Shown: positions 1-5,199 of the stretch, in pieces | How positions within the stretch are numbered: position 1 is the stretch's first letter | Layout: each line of letters opens with the position of its first letter | Origin: a bacterium | GTDB lineage: Bacteria > Patescibacteriota > Minisyncoccia > Phycocordibacterales > PALSA-1337 | NCBI GenBank assembly: GCA_030648705.1 | Contig: JAUSHF010000046.1 | Span: 1-5,919, forward strand | Direction of reading: 5' to 3' | Length of the DNA: 5,919 nt | The notes under the pieces: generated by a model | The model's database searches: none | What the model saw: only the letters and a program-made list of their open reading frames with translations | Told to the model about the DNA's origin: nothing | Position numbers and translations under genes: made by a program

Positions 1-2
1 CA

Positions 3-176
3 TGTTTACGAGATGTCGAGGAATCATACGTATTAAATGCACTAGGTATTTCTAAAGAAGAACAGAAGAGAGCGGTGAGATTTTCTTTTGGTAAAAATGT
101 GTTTGAAAAGGATTTGCCCTTTATTTTAAAAATAATTAATAAATGTTATAATTTTCAATATGGAACATCTAAATAA
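3..176 (+). CDS. Cysteine desulfurase (NifS/IscS-type), C-terminal fragment
   Basis: The frame is open from the left window edge and ends with TAA at 174-176, giving 57 residues of a C-terminus. It contains SYVLNALGISKEE followed by AVRFSFGKN and a short helix. This matches the C-terminal pattern of class V aminotransferase-fold cysteine desulfurases (S-x-VL-A-G, then a run like R-F-S-x-G-x-x-T-x-x-D/E-[IL]). Such PLP enzymes take sulfur from cysteine for Fe-S clusters or tRNA thiolation. The catalytic lysine, the active-site cysteine loop and the PLP pocket are all outside the window, so activity and subtype (IscS, SufS, NifS) cannot be judged. The frame overlaps the next gene by 17 nt. No terminator follows it, and the promoter of the next gene lies inside its last codons. 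Confidence 0.72.
   Translation, partial: CLRDVEESYVLNALGISKEEQKRAVRFSFGKNVFEKDLPFILKIINKCYNFQYGTSK
144..152 (+). promoter_or_regulatory. Extended -10 promoter for the HtrA-like gene
   Basis: TGTTATAAT holds a perfect -10 hexamer, TATAAT (147-152), with the extended TGn element (144-146). No good -35 sits at the expected distance (TTTTAA around 124-129 is weak), which is normal for extended -10 promoters. A start site 7-8 bases after the hexamer falls at 159-160, that is on the A of the ATG at 160. The mRNA would therefore be leaderless. The element lies wholly inside the coding sequence of the upstream cysteine desulfurase. Confidence 0.6.
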
Positions 177-1074
177 ACAACAAATTGTATTAGTAACACT
201 ACTTGTAGCATTCATCACAGCTATCACTACTGGAATAGTTATGGTATCTCTAAACAATCAGCAAGAACAGCCAGGTGTTGTGAATACGGTGAATAGAGTA
301 GTAGAAAGGACTATAGAAAGAGTTATTAGTCCTGCTACTAGTACACCTATCATTAAGCAGACAGAAAATCGAACAGTATATGTTACCTTAGAAGAACAAG
401 CTGTTAAAGCTGTCGAGAATGGTATTAAATCATTGGTTAGAGTTTATGCTACAGTTGATACGACTTCCTCACGATTAAGTGCTTCCGCTTTAGCCGCAGC
501 ACAAAGTACTTACATATATGTAGGATCAGGAATTCTTCTAGATGACAAGGGTACTGTTATGATGAACAAGTCTGAGCTTTTGTATAATTATTCTACTAAT
601 TACAACTACTTTGCAGTATATAGAGAAGTGAAAGATCAAAAAGTCCCATTAAAGACCATTAAAAATGATAATACATCAGGTGTATTAAATGACTTAACTT
701 TTTTCACTCCTGATACTACGTCTAGCATAGTTAAGATTGACACTAAGAGTTTAGTATTTAATTCATCATTAGGTAATTCAGATAATTTAAAAACCGCTCA
801 GGGAATTTTTACAATTTCAGGAAAGGATAATGATATAGTTCATCAGGGTATAGTACAAAGTCTAGAAAAAGAAAAAGTAGGTACTACTACAGCCGAGAAA
901 GTAAATAAAATAAATATTAGTGTCAATCCTTCTAATACATCTTTAGGTGCAATGCTCATAAATACCTCAGGAGATATCATAGGATTTAAGACTTCATCAG
1001 TGGTCTCCGACACACAGAATTCTTTTATCCCAATAAATATAGTTAAAAATATTTTGTCAGATTTGACTAAATAG
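160..1074 (+). CDS. Membrane-anchored HtrA-like (S1C) protein, probably catalytically dead
   Basis: This 304-residue protein has an N-terminal membrane segment (about residues 9-30) after a short Lys-containing tail, so the rest should lie outside the membrane. A low-complexity linker follows (about 32-70). From about residue 78 it resembles trypsin-like HtrA/DegP domains: EEQAVKAVENGIKSLVRV resembles the usual start, YVGSGILLDDKGTVMMN (120-136) resembles GSGfii..dGyIlTN, NDLTFF (177-182) the DLA-L-K strand, and NPSNTSLGAMLINTSGDIIGF (256 on) the NPGNSGGPL-N--G-viGi strand. On this alignment the catalytic His position is Ser138 and the nucleophile Ser position is Leu262. Only Asp178 is kept. 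No PDZ domain follows. It may therefore be a pseudoprotease with a binding or sensing role in the envelope, but the family match is remote. The ATG at 160 is chosen because the promoter -10 lies 7 bases upstream and no ribosome binding site is present. It sits directly upstream of the Hsp100 gene, which suggests, but does not show, a link to protein quality control. Confidence 0.6.
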   Translation: MEHLNKQQIVLVTLLVAFITAITTGIVMVSLNNQQEQPGVVNTVNRVVERTIERVISPATSTPIIKQTENRTVYVTLEEQAVKAVENGIKSLVRVYATVDTTSSRLSASALAAAQSTYIYVGSGILLDDKGTVMMNKSELLYNYSTNYNYFAVYREVKDQKVPLKTIKNDNTSGVLNDLTFFTPDTTSSIVKIDTKSLVFNSSLGNSDNLKTAQGIFTISGKDNDIVHQGIVQSLEKEKVGTTTAEKVNKINISVNPSNTSLGAMLINTSGDIIGFKTSSVVSDTQNSFIPINIVKNILSDLTK

Positions 1075-1090
1075 TATTTTGTTCTATAAT
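1063..1090 (+). promoter_or_regulatory. Sigma70-type promoter for the ClpB-like gene
   Basis: TTGACT (1063-1068) and TATAAT (1085-1090) are separated by 16 bases, which is close to consensus. The predicted start near 1096-1097 gives an mRNA leader of about 11-12 bases (ACACAAACAAAT-like), with no Shine-Dalgarno sequence before the ATG at 1108. The -35 box is inside the last codons of the upstream gene. No CIRCE-like repeat (TTAGCACTC / GAGTGCTAA) is visible, so no heat-shock operator can be claimed. Confidence 0.7.
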
Positions 1091-1107
1091 TTAACACACA
1101 AACAAAT

Positions 1108-3831
1108 ATGCCACCATTAAAAAATTTCACAACGAAAGCGAAAGAGGTAATTAAGAGAGCACACGAATTCGCTATAGAAAGAGGTCAAAATCATGTTAAT
1201 CCCATGCATCTTTTGTCTGCTCTAGTACTTCAGGAGGAAAGTATGGTGGTATCAATACTAGATAAACTAGAGGTGGATACTATGATGCTCACTGATCATA
1301 TATTAGAGGCGATAGAAGCCCCGGAGAGTTCTTCTACATTATCACCTTCATATCAGATTTATCTTACGCCAGATTTAGCTCAGATATTAGAATCCAGTGC
1401 AAAATCAGCTTCAGTCCTAAAAGATGAATTCATATCTACCGAGCATTTATTTTTAGCGTATTTCGATGTGCCGGGACCTGCTAGAGATTTGTTAGTTAAA
1501 TTTAAAATATCCCGTGATTCTGTAATGCATGTGATAGATGAATTAAAAATAAATAAAAATACTGGAGAAAGTAAGCCAAAGAAAAATAAAATGCTAGCTA
1601 AATATACTCGTGATCTCACAGTATTGGCTAGACAAAATAAAATAGATCCAGTCATTGGTCGTGATACAGAGATTTTACGAATGATACAAATTCTCTCTAG
1701 ACGGACAAAGAATAATCCTATCTTAATAGGTGAGGCTGGAGTAGGTAAGACTGCCATAGCAGAAGGATTAGCTTTAAGAATAGCGGAGGGGGATGTTCCG
1801 GAATCTCTGAAAGATAAAGAATTAGTTTCTTTAGATTTGGGATCATTAGTCGCTGGTACGAAGTATCGTGGAGAATTTGAAGAGCGCCTTAAAACTTTAC
1901 TTAAAGAAATCGAACGTTCAGAAGGAAAAATTATTCTTTTTATAGACGAGATTCATACTCTCGTAGGTGCAGGTGCTTCCGAGGGGTCAATGGATGCTTC
2001 AAATATGCTGAAGCCCGCACTTTCTCGTGGAGAATTAAGAGCAATAGGTGCTACTACTTTAAGAGAATATCAAAAGTATATTGAGAAGGATCCTGCTTTA
2101 ACCAGACGTTTCCAGCCAATACATGTGAACGAACCTTCTCTCGAAGATGCTGTAGCTATACTTCGTGGATTAAAAGAAAAATATGAGCTTTATCACGGTG
2201 TTCATATCACAGATGATTCTATATTAGCCGCTGTTAATTTATCTAGCAGATATATTTCTGATAGATTTTTACCTGATAAGACTGTAGATCTCATAGATGA
2301 AGCCGCTTCCGCTTTGAAAATTTCTTTAGAGAATATGCCCCCAGAATTAGAGGATACTCGTAGGAAAGTTATGCGTTTAGAAATAGAGCGCGAAGCTTTG
2401 AAAAAGGAGACAAATAAAGAATCGAAAGAGCGTATAAAAAATATAGAGAAGGAGATTGCGGACTTTAAAGAAAAGACTGGCGAATTAGAATTAAAATGGA
2501 AAAATGAAAAAGAAATCATTTCTCAGATAAAGCAAATTGAAAAAGATTTAGAGACAGCACGCATAGAGGCTGATAGTGCTGAAGCTCGTGTAGATTTGGC
2601 AAAGGCTGCGGAAATCAGATATGGCAGAATTCCAGCTTTAGAAAAAGATTTAGAGACAAAGAGTAAGCGTCTAAAGAAATTACAATCTTCACGCAGAATA
2701 CTTAAAGAAGAGATCACCGCTTCTGATATAGCAGATGTAGTTTCTAGATGGACTGGTATTCCAGTTACTAGAATGATGGAGGAAGAAGCTTCTAAGCTAG
2801 TTAGAATGGAAGACGATTTAAGAACCAGAATAGTGGGTCAGAATGAAGCGGTGAAGAAAATTGCAGATACTATAAAGAGATCCAGAGCCGGTATTGCAGA
2901 TCCTAATAAGCCCATCGGTTCATTCCTCTTTTTAGGTCCCACAGGAGTCGGAAAGACTGAGCTTACTAAAGCTTTGGCGGAGTTTCTTTTTAACGATGAA
3001 AAATCTCTAATCAGAGTGGATATGTCAGAGTATATGGAGAAGCATTCAGTTTCTAAATTAATAGGTTCACCTCCGGGATATGTCGGATATGATGAAGGTG
3101 GAGGTCTCACAGAAATGGTTCGCCACCGTCCATATTCAGTAATTTTGTTTGATGAAGTGGAGAAGGCTCACCCAGAAGTATTTAACGTACTTCTTCAGGT
3201 GCTCGACAATGGTCGCCTAACAGATTCAAAGGGGCGCACTGTAAACTTTAAAAATACTGTCATTATAATGACATCGAATGTTGGTTCACAGTATATAGAC
3301 AAAATGCAGAAGCTCGGATTCTCTGGTGATAAAGACGAAGTGGCTCAGTATGGTGAAGCAAAGGATAAGATTATGGAAGCTCTGAAAGATTTCTTCCGAC
3401 CAGAATTTTTAAATCGTATCGACGATATTATTCTCTTCGACGTCTTAGGTCAGGAATCTATACGTAAGATAGTGGATATACAGATAGGTGAAGTTAGAAA
3501 GCGTTTAACTGAAAAGGGAATTAGTCTAGAGATGATGGGTGATGTCTTAGATTATCTAGCGAAGGAAGGATATAATCCTCAGTACGGCGCTCGTCCTCTT
3601 AAGAGATTAATACAGAACAAAATTCTAACTCCTCTCGCTTCTTTAATAATCAGTAATGATCTAAAGGGTGGGGGAACAGTGATTGTAAAAATAAAAAATG
3701 ATGCTAAGAGTGATTTGAAAATCGGAAAAGAAATTGGAAAAGAAATCGAACTTAGTTTCGAAGTAAAAAAGAATTCAAGAAAAAAGATTATGGATGCTTT
3801 GTCGGGAAGGGATAAAATTTTAAACAATTAA
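1108..3831 (+). CDS. clpB: Hsp100 AAA+ chaperone, ClpB-like with a ClpC-like LGF loop
   Basis: This 907-residue protein has two AAA+ modules and acts as an ATP-driven ring that threads proteins for disaggregation or unfolding. In order: Clp N-domain (about 1-150); D1 with Walker A GEAGVGKT (208-215), pore loop KYRG (252-255), Walker B FIDE (D280/E281) and Arg-finger run LTRRF; a long coiled-coil middle domain (about 411-540); D2 with Walker A GPTGVGKT (610-617), pore loop GYVGY (657-661), Walker B LFDE (D682/E683), FRPEFLNRID and sensor-2 GARPLKR (827-833). The middle domain includes ELELKWKNEK and YGRIPALEKDLE, which match ClpB closely. ClpC has a much shorter one, hence ClpB. However, MQKLGFSG in D2 places Leu-Gly-Phe (736-738) where ClpC/ClpA carry VGF/IGL for ClpP docking, which E. 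coli ClpB lacks. A Lys-rich tail of about 50 residues with IGKEIGKEIE extends past typical ClpB. All catalytic motifs are intact. Annotation as ClpC is the main alternative. Confidence 0.93.
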   Translation: MPPLKNFTTKAKEVIKRAHEFAIERGQNHVNPMHLLSALVLQEESMVVSILDKLEVDTMMLTDHILEAIEAPESSSTLSPSYQIYLTPDLAQILESSAKSASVLKDEFISTEHLFLAYFDVPGPARDLLVKFKISRDSVMHVIDELKINKNTGESKPKKNKMLAKYTRDLTVLARQNKIDPVIGRDTEILRMIQILSRRTKNNPILIGEAGVGKTAIAEGLALRIAEGDVPESLKDKELVSLDLGSLVAGTKYRGEFEERLKTLLKEIERSEGKIILFIDEIHTLVGAGASEGSMDASNMLKPALSRGELRAIGATTLREYQKYIEKDPALTRRFQPIHVNEPSLEDAVAILRGLKEKYELYHGVHITDDSILAAVNLSSRYISDRFLPDKTVDLIDEAASALKISLENMPPELEDTRRKVMRLEIEREALKKETNKESKERIKNIEKEIADFKEKTGELELKWKNEKEIISQIKQIEKDLETARIEADSAEARVDLAKAAEIRYGRIPALEKDLETKSKRLKKLQSSRRILKEEITASDIADVVSRWTGIPVTRMMEEEASKLVRMEDDLRTRIVGQNEAVKKIADTIKRSRAGIADPNKPIGSFLFLGPTGVGKTELTKALAEFLFNDEKSLIRVDMSEYMEKHSVSKLIGSPPGYVGYDEGGGLTEMVRHRPYSVILFDEVEKAHPEVFNVLLQVLDNGRLTDSKGRTVNFKNTVIIMTSNVGSQYIDKMQKLGFSGDKDEVAQYGEAKDKIMEALKDFFRPEFLNRIDDIILFDVLGQESIRKIVDIQIGEVRKRLTEKGISLEMMGDVLDYLAKEGYNPQYGARPLKRLIQNKILTPLASLIISNDLKGGGTVIVKIKNDAKSDLKIGKEIGKEIELSFEVKKNSRKKIMDALSGRDKILNN

Positions 3832-3851
3832 GTAAGTAAGTGCTGATTAAA

Positions 3852-3879
3852 TTGTCAGAAATAGATTTTGTGATAGAAT
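3852..3879 (+). promoter_or_regulatory. Promoter for tRNA-Tyr
   Basis: TTGTCA (3852-3857) and TAGAAT (3874-3879) are separated by 16 bases, and a TG one base before the -10 makes it an extended -10. The start would be near 3886, giving a precursor leader of about 30 bases for RNase P to remove. It lies in the short gap after the Hsp100 stop codon, and no terminator is visible between that stop and this promoter. Read-through from the chaperone gene is therefore also possible. Confidence 0.6.
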
Positions 3880-3916
3880 ACCTAGCATACCTTTTAGAGG
3901 TAAATTATAGGTAAAT

Positions 3917-4000
3917 GCGTAGGTGGCAGAGCGGTCAATTGCAATAGACTGTAAATCTATCGCCCCATGGGCTACGGGGGTTCAAATCCCTCCCTACGCA
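3917..4000 (+). tRNA. tRNA-Tyr (anticodon GUA)
   Basis: The 84-nt sequence folds as a class II tRNA. The acceptor stem GCGTAGG (3917-3923) pairs with CCTACGC (3993-3999), with discriminator A4000. The anticodon stem ATAGA/TCTAT (3944-3948 / 3956-3960) encloses CTGTAAA, with anticodon GTA at 3951-3953. The long variable arm has a GCCC/GGGC stem (3962-3965 / 3969-3972), as expected for bacterial tRNA-Tyr. The T-arm is GGGGG-TTCAAAT-CCCTC (3976-3992) with one G-U pair. CCA is not encoded (CAA follows), so it must be added enzymatically. It has its own promoter upstream and a terminator immediately after. Its 3' part is duplicated in inverted orientation downstream. Confidence 0.95.
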
Positions 4001-4044
4001 CAATTAAAAAATCCGCTAGTGCGGATTTTTTAATTGTGCGTAGG
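3993..4044. repeat. 24-bp perfect inverted repeat joining tRNA 3' end and terminator
   Basis: Bases 3993-4016 (from the acceptor 3' strand CCTACGC through the terminator left arm) are the exact reverse complement of 4021-4044, around the loop TAGT (4017-4020). The right arm therefore ends in TGCGTAGG (4037-4044), the same sequence as the 5' acceptor strand of the tRNA (3916-3923). In a read-through transcript the two could compete for the tRNA 3' strand. Confidence 0.9.
4001..4036. terminator. Intrinsic, probably bidirectional terminator after tRNA-Tyr
   Basis: The arms AAAAAATCCGC (4006-4016) and GCGGATTTTTT (4021-4031) form a perfect hairpin with loop TAGT. The AATT and CAATT flanks extend the pairing. 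The GC-rich top of the stem followed by six T, and six A on the other side, fits Rho-independent termination on both strands. The stem continues outward into the tRNA acceptor sequence as part of the 24-bp inverted repeat described separately. Confidence 0.8.
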
Positions 4045-4084
4045 AGCGAGGCGCAGTGCGCCTCGCGTGAGGGATTTGAAGCCC
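4021..4084 (-). repeat. Inverted partial copy of the tRNA-Tyr 3' region with a 24-nt insert
   Basis: Read on the minus strand, 4084-4069 matches the T-arm at 3977-3992 in 15 of 16 positions (C for G3980). Minus 4044-4021 matches 3993-4016 in all 24. The two blocks are contiguous in the tRNA but are split here by 24 bases (4045-4068) exactly between T-stem and acceptor stem. The copy lacks the D-arm, anticodon arm and variable arm, so it is not a functional tRNA. Confidence 0.85.
4046..4066. repeat. GC-rich perfect palindrome inside the tRNA-derived copy
   Basis: GCGAGGCGCA (4046-4055) and TGCGCCTCGC (4057-4066) are exact reverse complements around a single G at 4056. The very high GC content contrasts with the AT-rich surroundings. 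It interrupts the inverted tRNA fragment and would form a 10-bp hairpin (fewer pairs once a real loop opens) or a cruciform. There is no T-run after it, so it is not by itself a terminator. Confidence 0.85.
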
Positions 4085-4127
4085 TCGAGTATATTTTTGA
4101 GGATGTACTCATCCGAAAAAATACGAG
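4084..4127. repeat. Long imperfect hairpin with tandem G-A mismatches
   Basis: From the loop outward there are three paired blocks. GGATG (4101-4105) pairs with CATCC (4110-4114) around TACT. TATTTTT (4092-4098) pairs with AAAAATA (4117-4123). CTCG (4084-4087) pairs with CGAG (4124-4127), with AGTA (4088-4091) bulged. Between the first two blocks GA (4099-4100) faces GA (4115-4116), which in plus-strand RNA would allow tandem sheared G-A pairs. Whether it acts as RNA or DNA is unknown. Confidence 0.7.
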
Positions 4128-4130
4128 AGG

Positions 4131-4172
4131 GGTACTGGCCCTGTAAGGGCCAAATCCCTTTGGGTAAGTACC
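4131..4172. repeat. Three-way-junction-like palindromic structure
   Basis: The outer stem GGTACT (4131-4136) pairs with AGTACC (4167-4172). It encloses hairpin GGCCC-TGTAA-GGGCC (4137-4151) and a small CCC-TTT-GGG hairpin (4156-4164). CAAATCCC (4151-4158) repeats the tRNA T-loop/T-stem sequence TTCAAATCCC once more in direct orientation and is complementary to 4071-4078, so alternative pairings exist. Role unknown. It could be a structured RNA, a recombination site or the relic of a palindromic repeat element. Confidence 0.65.
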
Positions 4173-4214
4173 AAATTACCCCACAATGAATTAACTCTAA
4201 AGTCACAGATACGT

Positions 4215-4251
4215 TATATCCTAATTTGGGATTATACCGCAATAGGATATA
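4215..4251. promoter_or_regulatory. Candidate operator: inverted repeat before the HTH gene
   Basis: TATATCCT (4215-4222) and AGGATATA (4244-4251) are exact reverse complements with centres 29 bases apart, close to three helical turns. The right arm overlaps the putative -10 of the small HTH gene. Controller proteins of restriction-modification systems typically bind paired inverted sites at their own promoter, so this is a plausible binding site. That is inference from position and symmetry only. Confidence 0.4.
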
Positions 4252-4253
4252 TT
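4226..4253 (+). promoter_or_regulatory. Putative promoter for the HTH-endonuclease operon
   Basis: TTGGGA (4226-4231) and TATATT (4248-4253) are separated by 16 bases. The start would lie near 4259-4260, only about 6 bases before the ATG at 4266. The -35 is moderate and the AT-rich stretch offers alternative -10 registers (for example TATAAG), so the exact placement is uncertain. Confidence 0.4.
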
Positions 4254-4265
4254 ATATAAGTAATT

Positions 4266-4487
4266 ATGAATAAATCTGTTTACACAAAAGACTATAAAGA
4301 TATCATAGAACGCTTGAAGGCAGGACGTATTGATGCAGGGCTTGCCCAGCAAGATGTTGCTGACAAGCTTGGCAAACCACAGTCTTATGTTTCAAAAATC
4401 GAATCAGGGGAAAGACGTTTAGATGTAGCTGAAATAAAGAAATTTGCTGTTATCTACAAAAAAGACATTTCTTTTTTCATAAAATAA
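4266..4487 (+). CDS. Small XRE-family HTH regulator, candidate R-M controller protein
   Basis: This 73-residue protein is essentially one Cro/C1-type DNA-binding domain. GLAQQDVADKLGKPQSYVSKIESGERRLDVAEI (25-57) fits the pattern with helix 2 at about 29-35, the recognition helix at about 39-46 and the conserved IE-G-R/K turn. Size and organisation match C proteins of type II restriction-modification systems. These bind as dimers to their own promoter and time endonuclease expression after methylation. Its stop codon is one base before the endonuclease ATG, so the two are surely co-transcribed and probably translationally coupled. No Shine-Dalgarno sequence precedes the ATG at 4266. An inverted repeat overlaps its putative promoter. 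An ordinary XRE regulator not specific to R-M is the alternative. Confidence 0.85.
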   Translation: MNKSVYTKDYKDIIERLKAGRIDAGLAQQDVADKLGKPQSYVSKIESGERRLDVAEIKKFAVIYKKDISFFIK

Positions 4488-4488
4488 T

Positions 4489-5199
4489 ATGCAGAAAAGA
4501 ACACTTACGCAAATCAAAAAAGATCTGAAAAAAATATCGGAAAAGGGATGGCTCAAGTCTAACCGAAAACATAATACTGGAATTGGAAAAACACTTGAGG
4601 ATTATTTAAATATTACAGAAAATAATATCGCTTTGCCAGATTTTGGGGTAATGGAATTGAAATCACAAAGAGCTGGCACTTCTTCCATGATGACTCTCTT
4701 TACGAAAAAACCAGAAGGTATTACGAATGCGGAAATCTTAAAAAGATTTGGGTATCCTGATCCCGAATTTCCGCAATATAAAATACTTCACCAAACTATT
4801 ACTAACGGAAAGAAAAATGGGCAGGGCTTTCATTGTAAAGTTGATTATAAACAAGGTAGATTACTCATACTAAAAAATAGAACTGTATTGGGATACTACA
4901 AGCTAGATTTTTTATTATTAAAAGCGACTGAGAAAATTGGAAATGGACTTATCCTTGTTTTTGCTAATTGTAAAAAGGAAAAAGGACACGAATACTTTCA
5001 TTACACAGAGGCGTGGTTGCTAAAAGATATTGACCCAGAGCAATTTCTCAAATTGTCGAAATACGATATTCGTCTTGGAGTTTACCGTACAGGAAAAAAA
5101 GCGGGGAAACCTCATGATCACGGTTCCGCTTTTCGTCTCACTCGTCTTTCTGAAAAAACTTTTCCGCTTATGTTTAAAACGCATAAACGTATTCTCTAG
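4489..5199 (+). CDS. Type II restriction endonuclease, MvaI/BcnI family
   Basis: This 236-residue protein is about the usual size for the family (roughly 240). Its N-terminal part, GWLKSNRKHNTGIGKTLEDYLNI...ALPDFGVMELKSQR, is the hallmark of MvaI/BcnI enzymes, which share the MutH-like PD-(D/E)xK nuclease fold. The candidate catalytic set is Glu37 (in KTLED), Asp51 (PD), Glu56 and Lys58 (ELK). SMMTLFTKKPEG follows, and a C-terminal HDHGSAFRL (209-217) is a further family-like block. Known members act as monomers on CCWGG (MvaI) or CCSGG (BcnI). The specificity of this one cannot be read from sequence alone. It would cut unmethylated DNA, with protection from the convergent methyltransferase. 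All motifs are intact and there is no frameshift. There is no ribosome binding site of its own, and it follows the HTH stop by one base. Its TAG stop overlaps the methyltransferase stop on the other strand in a shared CTAG. Confidence 0.92.
   Translation: MQKRTLTQIKKDLKKISEKGWLKSNRKHNTGIGKTLEDYLNITENNIALPDFGVMELKSQRAGTSSMMTLFTKKPEGITNAEILKRFGYPDPEFPQYKILHQTITNGKKNGQGFHCKVDYKQGRLLILKNRTVLGYYKLDFLLLKATEKIGNGLILVFANCKKEKGHEYFHYTEAWLLKDIDPEQFLKLSKYDIRLGVYRTGKKAGKPHDHGSAFRLTRLSEKTFPLMFKTHKRIL

Noticed and set aside
843..1130. Minus-strand open frame spanning the end of the HtrA-like gene
   Set aside because: It lies antisense to a well-supported gene and to the clpB promoter, with no family resemblance.
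1108..3831. Naming the Hsp100 protein ClpC
   Set aside because: The coiled-coil middle domain is of ClpB length and sequence type. The ClpC-like loop is reported as an oddity instead.
4084..4127. Kink-turn or riboswitch call for the hairpin with tandem G-A mismatches
   Set aside because: Tandem G-A pairs are present, but the asymmetric three-base bulge of a standard kink-turn is missing and the placement does not precede a gene closely. It was kept only as a hairpin.
4131..4172. Integron attC-like site
   Set aside because: The nested stems resemble a folded att site, but the conserved AAC/GTT ends expected for attC are not found at the stem base.
4021..4180. Possible tmRNA or second tRNA on the minus strand because of the T-arm-like sequence
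   Set aside because: There is no matching acceptor 5' strand, no anticodon or D-arm, and no tag-peptide frame. The T-arm is simply the inverted copy of tRNA-Tyr.
4030..4242. Minus-strand 70-codon open frame across the hairpin region
   Set aside because: It starts with TTG, reads straight through the inverted tRNA fragment and palindromes, and has no recognisable domain. The sequence is better explained by structure than by coding, though such frames may be annotated as hypothetical proteins.
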